Below, in pieces: positions 7,790-16,403 of a stretch of DNA of 64,000 nt; within the stretch, counting starts at the first letter, position 1; every line of letters begins with the position of its first letter. The DNA is from Marisimplicoccus sp965655775 (GTDB lineage Bacteria; Bacteroidota; Bacteroidia; Flavobacteriales; Flavobacteriaceae), in NCBI GenBank assembly GCA_965655775.1, contig CBFHHV010000005.1, positions 7,293 to 71,292 of the forward strand, in the 5' to 3' direction. The notes beneath the pieces are model-generated. The model was not told the origin of the DNA and ran no database searches. It saw only the letters and a program-made list of their open reading frames with translations. The position numbers were made by a program, and so were the translations under genes.

Positions 7790-9653
7790 ATCTAAATATG
7801 ATGTTATTGTTGTAGGAGGTGGTCATGCCGGGGCAGAGGCTGCTGCTGCCGCTGCAAACTTAGGTTCCAGAACACTTTTAGTTACGATGAACCTGCAAAC
7901 CATTGGCCAAATGTCATGTAATCCAGCAATGGGAGGCATTGCAAAAGGCCAAATTGTTAGAGAAATAGATGCTCTTGGTGGATACAGTGGTGTCGTTTCA
8001 GACTTAACAGCCATACAGTTTAAAATGCTGAATAAATCAAAAGGACCTGCAATGTGGAGCCCAAGGGTTCAGTCAGATAGAGCAAAATTTGCACTCAAAT
8101 GGCGAGAAATGTTAGAGAACACACCAAACCTTGATTTTTATCAAGATATGGTTGTTGGTTTAATTGTAGAAAAAAACACAATAAAAGGGGTGGTTACAGG
8201 TTTAGGCAATAAAATACGCTCTCACTCTGTTATTTTAACAAACGGAACATTTTTAAATGGACTAATACATGTCGGGGATAAAAATTTTGGTGGAGGAAGA
8301 GTTGGAGAAAAATCTTCTGTAGGTATTACCGCTGACCTTGAGTCTTATGGTTTTAAATCTGGTAGAATGAAAACAGGAACACCACCACGAGTCGACGGAA
8401 GATCATTAGATTACAGCGTTATGGAAGAGCAGCCTGGTGATAAAAACCCAGCTAAATTTAGTTACCTCGAAAGTATACAGCCCATTAAGCATCAGATTAG
8501 CTGTCATATAACTTACACTAATAGTGAGGTTCATGATATTATGTCTGAATCTTTTGATCGATCACCCATGTTTAATGGCAGCATAAGTAGTACAGGACCT
8601 AGATACTGTCCTTCAATCGAAGATAAAATACACAGGTTTACAGAAAAGGACAGGCATCAGATATTTGTTGAACCAGAGGGAGAAAACACAGTTGAAGTAT
8701 ATGTCAACGGTTTTTCAACCTCAATGCCAGAAGATGTTCAATATGCAGCTATCAAAAGAATTAAAGGTTTTGAAAATGTTAAGTTTTTTAGGCCAGGATA
8801 CGCTATAGAGTATGATTATTTTCCACCAACTCAATTAACTCTTACTCTTGAAACTAAGTTGATAAAGAACTTGTTTTTTGCCGGACAGATTAATGGTACA
8901 ACTGGCTATGAAGAAGCTGCAGCTCAAGGTTTAATGGCAGGGATTAATGCTGTTTCAAAAGCGTTTGAAAAAGAACCTCTAATATTAACAAGAAGCGAAG
9001 CTTATATTGGCGTTTTGATTGACGATTTAATTACAAAAGGTACAGAGGAGCCATATAGAATGTTTACTTCCCGAGCAGAATATAGAACCCTGCTTAGGCA
9101 AGACAATGCTGATATTCGATTAACGGAGAAATCATTCAAAATTGGCTTAGCAAAGAAAGAAAGATATGATCGTGTTATACAGAAACAAGAAGAAGTGGAA
9201 GGTTTTGTTAGGTTTTTTAATGAAACAAGCTTTGAATTAGAAGAGGTTAATAAAATTTTAAAATCAGTAAACTATGAACCCGTCCCACAGAAAGGAAAAA
9301 TAGATAAAATATACTCAAGGCCGAATGTTAAACAACAGGATATAAGAAAATTAACCTCTGTGGAAAACTATATTCAAGCAAAAAAGCTAGACAATGAGGT
9401 TTTAGACCAGACGGAGATTCAAATAAAATATAAAGGTTACATAGAGAAAGAGAAAGCTAACGCCGATAAACTTCAAAGACTAGAAGATATTAAGATTCCA
9501 GATAATTTCGATTACGATCCTTTAGCTTCGCTTTCAAATGAAGCAAAAGAAAAATTAAATAAAATTAGACCATCCACTCTTTCACAGGCATCAAGAATTA
9601 GCGGTATTAATCCAAGCGATATTAGTGTTCTGCTTGTTAAGATGGGGAGATAA
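7782..9653 (+). CDS. mnmG: tRNA-5-carboxymethylaminomethyl-uridine synthesis enzyme MnmG (GidA)
   Basis: FAD protein that, with MnmE, installs the carboxymethylaminomethyl group on U34 of tRNAs reading NNA/NNG codons. 623 aa. N-terminal FAD-binding Rossmann motif VVGGGHAGAEAA (about 11-22), then the family signature GQMSCNPAMGGIAKGQ, the KTGTPPRVDG segment and the GLMAGINA motif. The C-terminal MnmE/tRNA-binding helices are complete. I place the start at the ATG at 7782 (MFESKYDVIV); a frame extending to 7755 only adds the parS-encoded FHVK. It overlaps ybeY by 8 bp. parS sites lie immediately before and after the gene. Confidence 0.96.
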   Translation: MFESKYDVIVVGGGHAGAEAAAAAANLGSRTLLVTMNLQTIGQMSCNPAMGGIAKGQIVREIDALGGYSGVVSDLTAIQFKMLNKSKGPAMWSPRVQSDRAKFALKWREMLENTPNLDFYQDMVVGLIVEKNTIKGVVTGLGNKIRSHSVILTNGTFLNGLIHVGDKNFGGGRVGEKSSVGITADLESYGFKSGRMKTGTPPRVDGRSLDYSVMEEQPGDKNPAKFSYLESIQPIKHQISCHITYTNSEVHDIMSESFDRSPMFNGSISSTGPRYCPSIEDKIHRFTEKDRHQIFVEPEGENTVEVYVNGFSTSMPEDVQYAAIKRIKGFENVKFFRPGYAIEYDYFPPTQLTLTLETKLIKNLFFAGQINGTTGYEEAAAQGLMAGINAVSKAFEKEPLILTRSEAYIGVLIDDLITKGTEEPYRMFTSRAEYRTLLRQDNADIRLTEKSFKIGLAKKERYDRVIQKQEEVEGFVRFFNETSFELEEVNKILKSVNYEPVPQKGKIDKIYSRPNVKQQDIRKLTSVENYIQAKKLDNEVLDQTEIQIKYKGYIEKEKANADKLQRLEDIKIPDNFDYDPLASLSNEAKEKLNKIRPSTLSQASRISGINPSDISVLLVKMGR

Positions 9654-9654
9654 A

Positions 9655-9670
9655 AGTTCCACGTGAAACA
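9655..9670. other. parS-like ParB-binding site 2
   Basis: AGTTCCACGTGAAACA matches TGTTTCACGTGAAACA at 14 of 16 bases, with the central CACGTG intact. It begins one base after the mnmG stop and ends 19 bp before the ATG of the methyltransferase. Confidence 0.7.
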
Positions 9671-9689
9671 GTCACTTAAAAAAGATAGA

Positions 9690-10475
9690 ATGTTTTTAAG
9701 CACAAAAGATTATGTTGCTTCAAACGAGCACTTCAACCTTTTCCTTGATAACAAGACTAATATTGTATGGACAGATGTAGCAGAAGACCACAACCATAAT
9801 AAATATTATGAAAATGAAAACTATCTTCCTCATAATGAAAAGAAAGGTCTCTTCTCATTTTTTTATAATCTCTCACAAAACATAATGTTTTCCTATAAAT
9901 TAAAAGTTTTAAATAAAATCCTACAACCATCAAACACAATTTTAGATTATGGGTCTGGTGATGGACGTTTTGCTGAATTTTTAAGAAAAAAGGAGATAAA
10001 TGTTCATGTGTATGATCCAATAATAAACAAATCAAAAAAACCACAAATCATTGATAATCAATATGATATGATTATGATGTGGCATGTTTTAGAGCATGTT
10101 CCAGATATTAATAAGACGGCAATAGCATTAGAAAAAAAATTAAAACATAACGGCGCCCTTGTTGTTGCAGTTCCAAATAGGGACAGTTTTGATTCAAAAG
10201 CATATAGAGAACACTGGGCAGCCTGGGATGTGCCAAGACATTTATACCATTTTAATCATAACTCTTTAGAAAATCTAATGAAAGAAAAAGGGTTTAGCCT
10301 AATCTCTAAACATCCTTTGTGGCTTGATTCTTATTATGTGTCATACCTCTCATCTAAATACAAAAAGTCTATTTTTCCATGGATTAATTCATTAGTCATT
10401 GGTTCTCTCTCAAATATGTTAGCCATTTTCACATCTAAATACTCTTCCTCTTTCTATATATTCAAAAGAGCTTAA
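9690..10475 (+). CDS. Class I SAM-dependent methyltransferase
   Basis: About 261 aa. Motif I is ILDYGSGDGRFAEFL with acidic motif II (VYDPI) downstream, and WHVLEHVPD is the motif IV region; the whole resembles Methyltransf_23-type enzymes. The substrate is unknown; relatives act on small molecules or lipids. I chose the ATG at 9690 (MFLSTKDY) because flavobacterial relatives start with a similar short leader; an upstream GTG at 9663 would lie inside parS site 2. Its TAA and the holB TAA on the opposite strand overlap (10472-10475). Confidence 0.82.
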   Translation: MFLSTKDYVASNEHFNLFLDNKTNIVWTDVAEDHNHNKYYENENYLPHNEKKGLFSFFYNLSQNIMFSYKLKVLNKILQPSNTILDYGSGDGRFAEFLRKKEINVHVYDPIINKSKKPQIIDNQYDMIMMWHVLEHVPDINKTAIALEKKLKHNGALVVAVPNRDSFDSKAYREHWAAWDVPRHLYHFNHNSLENLMKEKGFSLISKHPLWLDSYYVSYLSSKYKKSIFPWINSLVIGSLSNMLAIFTSKYSSSFYIFKRA

Positions 10476-11569
10476 TCCTCAGGAGTATTAATAAGCTTTG
10501 TCATTTTAATTGCGAATGACGTGAAAACAATTTTAGAGTTAACGTTCCTTGAAATTGAGTAATGTGAATCCTCGATTAAGTCAATTATTTCAATTAAATT
10601 TCTACTGTGAACGAATGGAGAAAGCTTACCTATTTTAAAATCTGAATTTGAAACAAAAGAAGTTAAGTTTTCTGACCTATAGCTAACAAGCATAGCTTCC
10701 CTGATAAGAAAGGAACAAAAACCCAGAAATTCTTTTTGTTGTTCTCTTGAATTAGAAGCAATTTTCTCAGACCATTTGGTAAGATCCAAAACAGCTTTTT
10801 TACTTTTTTTTGCAAGAAAGGCAAACCTTAAACAATCAATAAAATTTTGTTCATGAGAGATTGAAGAGGAGTCTTCATCTATATAGTTTAGTGCCCTAGA
10901 AATACTTCCCCTTGAGGATTTTACAATTAAATCATAGTCAACATCACTAACTAAACTCTGTAAAAACTGTTTGTGCTCTTCATGATCAACAGGGCCAAGG
11001 TTTGAAATTTGACATCTTGATATTATTGTAGGCAAAAGATCCTGTAAACTATTAGTTGTTAAAATAAAATAAGTGTCAATAGGTGGTTCCTCTAATATTT
11101 TTAAAAGCTTATTAGAGGTCTGAGGCATCATTGTTTCAGCCCCCCAGAGAATAAAAACTTTGTTTCCCCCAAGAAAGGATTTAAGAACTGCTTTCTTTTG
11201 AATTGTGTCAATCTCAGGAACTTTTATAGACCCTTGAGAAGTTGTGTTCCCAATAAAAGTTGACCACTTTTGAAAATCAGAGAAAGGAAACTGTTTAACA
11301 AAAGAGATCCACTCAGCATATAGGTTTTCAGTATCCTTAACGGATGCAAAAGTGGGAAAAGAAAAGTGTAAATCAGGATGATCCAAAACGTCACCACTAT
11401 AAGAGTTTTTTGGATTTAGTAGCTCTCTTGCAATTTCAATTGCAAAATTTAAACCACCATACCCATCTTTATCTACAAGAATTTTTGATTGAGGAAAGTT
11501 TTTTTTCTGAATTGAATCATAGATCCTTTCTTTAATATGTCCTTGACCCAAAATTCTATCTAAATTCAT
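10472..11569 (-). CDS. holB: DNA polymerase III delta' subunit (clamp loader)
   Basis: About 365 aa AAA+ protein of the clamp-loader complex that places the beta clamp on DNA. N-terminus MNLDRILGQGHIKERI is DnaX/HolB-like. Later come the conserved NKLLKILEEPP and the sensor-1 TTNSLQDLLPTIISRCQ region. The Walker A is degenerate (DKDGYGGLNFA), as is usual for delta'. A TTG at 11575 is in frame, but the ATG at 11569 fits the family and sits 3 nt after a TATATTTG box. Convergent with the methyltransferase and divergent from pgk. Confidence 0.9.
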   Translation of the reverse strand: MNLDRILGQGHIKERIYDSIQKKNFPQSKILVDKDGYGGLNFAIEIARELLNPKNSYSGDVLDHPDLHFSFPTFASVKDTENLYAEWISFVKQFPFSDFQKWSTFIGNTTSQGSIKVPEIDTIQKKAVLKSFLGGNKVFILWGAETMMPQTSNKLLKILEEPPIDTYFILTTNSLQDLLPTIISRCQISNLGPVDHEEHKQFLQSLVSDVDYDLIVKSSRGSISRALNYIDEDSSSISHEQNFIDCLRFAFLAKKSKKAVLDLTKWSEKIASNSREQQKEFLGFCSFLIREAMLVSYRSENLTSFVSNSDFKIGKLSPFVHSRNLIEIIDLIEDSHYSISRNVNSKIVFTSFAIKMTKLINTPED

Positions 11570-11572
11570 ACC

Positions 11573-11580
11573 CAAATATA
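11573..11580 (-). promoter_or_regulatory. -7 box (TATATTTG) for holB
   Basis: Exact TAnnTTTG on the minus strand, 3 nt before the ATG at 11569, so the mRNA would be leaderless. This supports the ATG over the TTG at 11575, which lies inside the box. Confidence 0.55.
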
Positions 11581-11590
11581 TATCATATTA

Positions 11591-11598
11591 TATCTTTG
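11591..11598 (+). promoter_or_regulatory. -7 box (TATCTTTG) for pgk
   Basis: Exact TAnnTTTG, 19 nt before the pgk ATG. It lies 10 bp from the divergent holB box, so the two promoters abut. Confidence 0.55.
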
Positions 11599-11617
11599 TC
11601 GACAAAATAATATTAAC

Positions 11618-12805
11618 ATGTCCGATCTAGAAAAACAAGACTTAAAAAATAAAAAAGTAATTGTAAGGGTTGATTTAAATGTCCCTTTAGATGATAATGA
11701 TAATGTAACAGACACAACGAGAATTGTGGCATGTAAAGAGACAGTGGATTTAATTCTAGAAAAAGGAGGAACATGTATTCTAATATCTCATCTTGGTAGA
11801 CCAAAAGGAAAAGAAAATAAATTTTCTCTAAAAAAAATAGTGGATACAGTCTCTTCTGTATTAAACCATCCAGTTTTTTTTTATGAAGACTGTGTTGGCC
11901 AGGGTGCTAAGGAAGCAATTTCTAAATTAGATCAAGGAAGTATTATTCTTATGGAAAATCTTCGTTTTTATGAGGAGGAAACACTAGGAGATAGAGTATT
12001 TGCTAAAAATCTTTCAGAATTAGGTGATATATATGTAAATGATGCTTTTGGAACTTGCCACAGAGAACATGCATCAACAGCGGTAATTGCTGAGTATTTC
12101 GAGAATAAAAAATTTGCAGGTAAACTTCTTCAAAAAGAGCTTGAGGCAATAAATCAAATTGCTAATAATGGAAAAAAACCTGTTCTTGCAATTTTAGGAG
12201 GGGCCAAAGTCTCAAGCAAGCTTAGTATTCTGTATAATCTGATTAAGAACGTAGATAAAATTATAATTGGTGGAGGAATGGCCTATACGTTTATTAAAGC
12301 AAAAGGAGGACAAATCGGGAACTCTCTAGTAGAAGATGAATTAATTACTAATGCACAAGAAATCTTAAGGTTAGCCCAAAAATTAGATAAAAAAATAATT
12401 TTGCCAGTAGACACAAAAGCTTCAAAAGACTTTGATAATAACGATCAAATATCAACCTTTAACTCAGAAGAAATAGAAGCTGGATGGTTGGGGCTAGATA
12501 TTGGAGAAAAGTCCAAGGAAATATTTCATCAAGAAATTCTAACAAGTAATACAATTTTTTGGAATGGACCAATGGGGGTTTTTGAAAAAGAACTTTTTTC
12601 TGAAGGAACAAGCTCAATATGTAATTCCCTCAGAGAAGCTAAAGAAAAAGGAGTAAATGTAATTGTTGGTGGAGGTGACTCTATAGCAGCATTAAAAAAG
12701 CTTGGAAAAGAGGAATGGGTTGGGTATATTTCAACTGGAGGAGGAGCTCTCTTAGAAAGTTTAGAGGGAAAAACTCTTCCAGGGGTTAAGGCTTTGACGC
12801 AATGA
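11618..12805 (+). CDS. pgk: Phosphoglycerate kinase
   Basis: Glycolytic and gluconeogenic enzyme transferring phosphate between 1,3-bisphosphoglycerate and ADP in the cytosol. 395 aa, normal length. The signature KVIVRVDLNVPL is near the N-terminus, followed by the substrate-binding SHLGRPKG and the hinge/nucleotide region GGAKVSSKL. The C-terminal VIVGGGDSIAALKK glycine-rich phosphate loop and STGGGA are present. It overlaps the next lipoprotein gene by 4 bp (ATGA), so the two are translationally coupled. Confidence 0.97.
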   Translation: MSDLEKQDLKNKKVIVRVDLNVPLDDNDNVTDTTRIVACKETVDLILEKGGTCILISHLGRPKGKENKFSLKKIVDTVSSVLNHPVFFYEDCVGQGAKEAISKLDQGSIILMENLRFYEEETLGDRVFAKNLSELGDIYVNDAFGTCHREHASTAVIAEYFENKKFAGKLLQKELEAINQIANNGKKPVLAILGGAKVSSKLSILYNLIKNVDKIIIGGGMAYTFIKAKGGQIGNSLVEDELITNAQEILRLAQKLDKKIILPVDTKASKDFDNNDQISTFNSEEIEAGWLGLDIGEKSKEIFHQEILTSNTIFWNGPMGVFEKELFSEGTSSICNSLREAKEKGVNVIVGGGDSIAALKKLGKEEWVGYISTGGGALLESLEGKTLPGVKALTQ

Positions 12806-13779
12806 ACTTAAAAAACAACTTTTTAATTATCTTATCCTGGATGCTTTTCATTTCATGTCAATCAGACAGCTCCAAAGCATATGTTCCGGAATCAAATGGC
12901 AATATTAATGCGTTAACTGTTGTAATGAATAATAGTTCATGGGAAGGAAGTCTTGGAAGCAACATCAAGGAATCTTTAATGGAGCCATACGAAGGACTGC
13001 CGTTTGACGAACCAAAATATGATTTGTATTATATACAGCCATCAATATTTAAAGGCTTTGCAAGAAGCAGTAGAAATATAATTGTCTTTAGAAAAGACAC
13101 ATCTGACCAAGGATTTAGATTAATCAAAAACTTATGGGCAAGACCTCAAATAACAGCTCTAATAACTGGTGAAGACGAGGAGGTAATGAATTTTTATTTC
13201 GACGAAAATAAAGATCTTCTATTAAGATCGATTTCTGAAAATGAAAGAATTGAAAAAATTCGTAGAATGAAAAAGTCTCTTAATGATGACCCTCAGCTTG
13301 AAGATCGTTTTGGAATTAACCTTACCTTTCCAGACGCATACTCAACAGTTAAGGACACAACAAATTTTGTGTGGATTGAGAAGCAGGTAGTAAAAGGACA
13401 TCTTAATATTATTGCTTATACCCTGCCACTTAATATCGATTTAAAAAAGATTGAAGAAAGAATACCTGCAATAAGAGATTCAATCGGAAAAATATATGTA
13501 CCAGGAAGGGTTCCCGGCTCCTATATGATCACTGAAAGAGCATACCTTCCCTACTATTATAAAACAAAAGTTAATAATCTGGAGGCTATTCTAACAAAGG
13601 GTACTTGGGAGGTTCAAAATGATTTTATGGCAGGGCCTTACATCAATTATATTATAAAAGACACAATAAATAAAAGAAATATTGTTATTGAAGGTTTTTC
13701 GTTTGCACCATCAGAAAGCAAGAGAGACTATATGTTTGAATTAAACACTATTATAACAACAATGAAATTTGCTAAATAA
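12802..13779 (+). CDS. DUF4837 family lipoprotein
   Basis: 325 aa predicted lipoprotein: hydrophobic signal then lipobox LFISC, with the lipidated Cys at 19. The body resembles the DUF4837 family, known mainly from flavobacteria (N-terminal VVMNNSSWEGSLG, middle DYYIQPS-like and ARPQI segments, C-terminal MKFAK). Function unknown; probably attached to the outer or inner membrane facing the periplasm. Its ATG overlaps the pgk stop, which suggests an operon. Convergent with tatA. Confidence 0.75.
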   Translation: MNLKNNFLIILSWMLFISCQSDSSKAYVPESNGNINALTVVMNNSSWEGSLGSNIKESLMEPYEGLPFDEPKYDLYYIQPSIFKGFARSSRNIIVFRKDTSDQGFRLIKNLWARPQITALITGEDEEVMNFYFDENKDLLLRSISENERIEKIRRMKKSLNDDPQLEDRFGINLTFPDAYSTVKDTTNFVWIEKQVVKGHLNIIAYTLPLNIDLKKIEERIPAIRDSIGKIYVPGRVPGSYMITERAYLPYYYKTKVNNLEAILTKGTWEVQNDFMAGPYINYIIKDTINKRNIVIEGFSFAPSESKRDYMFELNTIITTMKFAK

Positions 13780-13784
13780 AGTTA

Positions 13785-13937
13785 TTATTCCTTTGAATCT
13801 TCGTCTTCTTCTTTAGTAGCTTTTTTAAATTCCTTTATACCACTACCAAGTCCTCTCATGAGTTCAGGAATCTTTCTACCACCAAACAGTAAAAGAACAA
13901 CGATAATTATTAAAATAATTTGAGGTCCACCTATCAT
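13785..13937 (-). CDS. tatA: Twin-arginine translocase subunit TatA
   Basis: Short gene of 50 codons. Translation begins MIGGPQIILIIIVVLLLFGG and continues RKIPELMRGLGSG, then an amphipathic Lys-rich stretch and an acidic tail EEDEDSKE. This is the TatA/E pattern: a short membrane helix, the FGG(R/K)K(I/L)P hinge and the amphipathic helix. It forms the pore of the Tat pathway that exports folded proteins. A TAAATTTG box lies 32 nt upstream. A likely Tat substrate, the aminotransferase at 51132-52262, is encoded in the same window. tatB/tatC are not seen here. Confidence 0.93.
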   Translation of the reverse strand: MIGGPQIILIIIVVLLLFGGRKIPELMRGLGSGIKEFKKATKEEDEDSKE

Positions 13938-13969
13938 ATTTGAAAATTTATTGAACTAAGTTCTTTATA

Positions 13970-13977
13970 CAAATTTA
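13970..13977 (-). promoter_or_regulatory. -7 box (TAAATTTG) for tatA
   Basis: Exact TAnnTTTG on the minus strand, 32 nt before the tatA ATG; a conventional leader length. Confidence 0.45.
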
Positions 13978-14038
13978 CTGAATTATTTTTTGTAATGTGA
14001 ATTTATTAATCATATAATAACTTATGCTTAACTATACA

Positions 14039-14046
14039 TATATTTG
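14039..14046 (+). promoter_or_regulatory. -7 box (TATATTTG) for the M23 gene
   Basis: Exact TAnnTTTG, 5 nt before the ATG at 14052, so probably leaderless. Confidence 0.55.
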
Positions 14047-14051
14047 CATTA

Positions 14052-14909
14052 ATGCCTAAAAAGAAAAAATATACTCTGCTAGACAAACTTTCCGAGAGGT
14101 TTCATATACTTTTAGTAAATGAAAAAACACTTGAAAGAAAGAAGCTCCTGTCTTCATCATCACTTAATTTGATTGCATCTTCCTTTATTGCATTTCTAGT
14201 TGTTTTGTCCGCTTCTTTTTTACTAATATACTTTACCCCTCTCAAGGAATATTTTAGAGGGTATACCAGTGTTGAGTTAAGGCAGAACGCAGTTGAGAAC
14301 TCAATGAAACTTGATTCATTGGAAAGTCTTTACATTATGCAAAGCAATTATATCAACTCACTCAAAGATTTATTATCCGGAAATATTTCATATGAAGAGT
14401 TAGATGAAAACCTAAGTAGTAATGATAACAGGATTACTGAGTTGGAGATTGTAGAGACAAATCAGGAGGACTCGTTGTTAAGAGCAATGGTTGAGGAGGA
14501 AGACAAGTATAATGCATTTGATATTCAAGGAGAGAGATTTACAACTGTACTTTTCCCACCAGTTAAAGGGGGCCTTTCATCAGCATTTGATATAAACAGC
14601 AAGCATTATGGAGTAGATATCGTTATGCCCGTGAACTCTCCTGTTCATTCTATTAGTGAAGGAATTGTTGTATTCTCTGAATGGACTTCAGCAACAGGAT
14701 TTGTAATTATAATTGAACATTTAAATGGCTTAACATCAATTTATAAGCATAATTCATCTATTGTTAAAAGTCAAGGAGACACGGTTGGAACGGGAGAAAT
14801 AATTGCCTTTACGGGAAATACTGGTGAGTTAACAACAGGCCCTCATCTTCATTTCGAATTATGGTATCAAGGGGAGCCAGTTGACCCTCAAAGCTATATT
14901 GAGTTTTAA
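14052..14909 (+). CDS. M23 family peptidoglycan endopeptidase, membrane anchored
   Basis: 285 aa. A basic cytoplasmic N-terminus precedes one membrane helix (about 40-62), then a short coiled/variable linker and a C-terminal LytM domain (about 170-285). Zinc ligands are visible: HYGVD (His near 184, Asp near 188) and HLHFE near 264-268. These enzymes cleave peptide cross-links in the periplasm. The GH3 gene starts directly after its stop (no gap), and this order next to tatA is, to my knowledge, usual in flavobacteria. Promoter 5 nt upstream. Confidence 0.92.
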   Translation: MPKKKKYTLLDKLSERFHILLVNEKTLERKKLLSSSSLNLIASSFIAFLVVLSASFLLIYFTPLKEYFRGYTSVELRQNAVENSMKLDSLESLYIMQSNYINSLKDLLSGNISYEELDENLSSNDNRITELEIVETNQEDSLLRAMVEEEDKYNAFDIQGERFTTVLFPPVKGGLSSAFDINSKHYGVDIVMPVNSPVHSISEGIVVFSEWTSATGFVIIIEHLNGLTSIYKHNSSIVKSQGDTVGTGEIIAFTGNTGELTTGPHLHFELWYQGEPVDPQSYIEF

Positions 14910-16403
14910 ATGAAAACCTTAATAACAATACTCTTTGCTAGACTAGTAAAAAAAAGAAATAATAAATGGATTACGAATCCACTAAAATTTCAAGCTGAAA
15001 CTTTTAACAAATTATTAAAAAAAGCAAATAACACCGAGTTTGGAAAGGATCACAATTTTTCTAGTATAAAAAATTATAATGATTTCCAAAATCAAGTTCC
15101 AATTAGAGACTATGAGGCTTTAAAACCTTATGTTGACAGAGTTGTTGCAGGAGAAAAAAATATCTTATGGCCAGGCCAACCTCTTTATTTTGCTAAAACA
15201 AGCGGAACTACATCAGGCGCAAAATATATACCAATAACAAAAGAATCAATTCGAACACATATTAATTCAGCTCGAGATGCACTTTTAAATTATTTTTTAA
15301 AAACAAAAAACTATAGTCCAATAAACGGAAAACATATGTTTTTACAAGGTAGTCCTAAGCTAGACAAAAAAAATGGTGTTTTTATTGGGAGACTATCAGG
15401 TATTAGCGCTCATTACATCCCAAAACTTTTTTTAAATAATAGAAAGCCCTCCTGGAACACAAATTGTATTGAGGATTGGGAGAAAAAAGTTGACACTATA
15501 ATTAAGGAAACGGTTGGAGAAAAAATGACAATTATTGCAGGAATACCCTCATGGGTGCAAATGTATTTCGAAAAGATAGTTTCTAATGAAAACAAAACAA
15601 TAAAGGAAGTCTTTCCTGAGTTGTCTTTATATGTGTACGGGGGGGTAAGTTTTGATCCTTACAAGTCAACGTTTGATAAATTATTTGGAAAAAAGATCGA
15701 CACATTAGCAACTTTTCCAGCATCAGAGGGTTTTTTTGGCTATCAAGATAACTTTAATGATGACAAAACAGACTTGTTATTATTATTGAACAACGATATA
15801 TTTTATGAATTCATTCAAGCTGAAGATTTCTTAAAAGGGGAATATGAAAGAATCACATTAAAAGACGTTCAAGTCAATGTTAATTACTTACTAATTATAT
15901 CTACTTCTGCAGGTCTTTGGGGTTATAATATTGGAGATACTGTAAAATTTACCTCAACCAAACCATATAGATTAATCGTGTCAGGAAGAATTAAACATTT
16001 TTTATCAGCATTTGGAGAACATGTTATTTCAGAAGAGGTGGAAAAGTCAATGAAGGTTGCGACAAATAATCATAATGTGACAATAAGAGAGTTTACAGTT
16101 GCACCCAATATAAATCCAAAAGAGGGACTTCCCTGCCATGAGTGGTATGTAGAGTTTGAAACTCAGCCAGAGGATATAAAGACCTTCTCAAAAACTTTAG
16201 AGACAGAGATGCTAAATCAAAACATTTATTACAAAGACCTAATTCATGGAGGAATAATAAAACCCTTAGAGGTGATTTCAGTTAAAAAAGGAGGGTTTAA
16301 TGATTATATGAAATCAGTTGGAAGGCTAGGAGGGCAAAATAAAGTTCCTAGGCTGTCAAATGACAGAAAAATCGCTGATAAACTAAATTCTCTTAACTCT
16401 TGA
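14910..16403 (+). CDS. GH3 auxin-responsive promoter family protein (acyl-adenylate-forming)
   Basis: 497 aa. Member of the GH3 family of ANL-superfamily adenylating enzymes; the plant members conjugate carboxylic acids to amino acids. The P-loop-like motif AKTSGTTSGAKYIP is near 95-110, and the acyl-binding and C-terminal domains (SGRIKHFLSAFGEHV) are present. In bacteria the substrate is unknown. ATG follows the M23 stop with no gap, and its TGA overlaps the TTG of the next gene, so it sits in a tightly coupled operon. Not to be confused with glycoside hydrolase family 3. Confidence 0.88.
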   Translation: MKTLITILFARLVKKRNNKWITNPLKFQAETFNKLLKKANNTEFGKDHNFSSIKNYNDFQNQVPIRDYEALKPYVDRVVAGEKNILWPGQPLYFAKTSGTTSGAKYIPITKESIRTHINSARDALLNYFLKTKNYSPINGKHMFLQGSPKLDKKNGVFIGRLSGISAHYIPKLFLNNRKPSWNTNCIEDWEKKVDTIIKETVGEKMTIIAGIPSWVQMYFEKIVSNENKTIKEVFPELSLYVYGGVSFDPYKSTFDKLFGKKIDTLATFPASEGFFGYQDNFNDDKTDLLLLLNNDIFYEFIQAEDFLKGEYERITLKDVQVNVNYLLIISTSAGLWGYNIGDTVKFTSTKPYRLIVSGRIKHFLSAFGEHVISEEVEKSMKVATNNHNVTIREFTVAPNINPKEGLPCHEWYVEFETQPEDIKTFSKTLETEMLNQNIYYKDLIHGGIIKPLEVISVKKGGFNDYMKSVGRLGGQNKVPRLSNDRKIADKLNSLNS

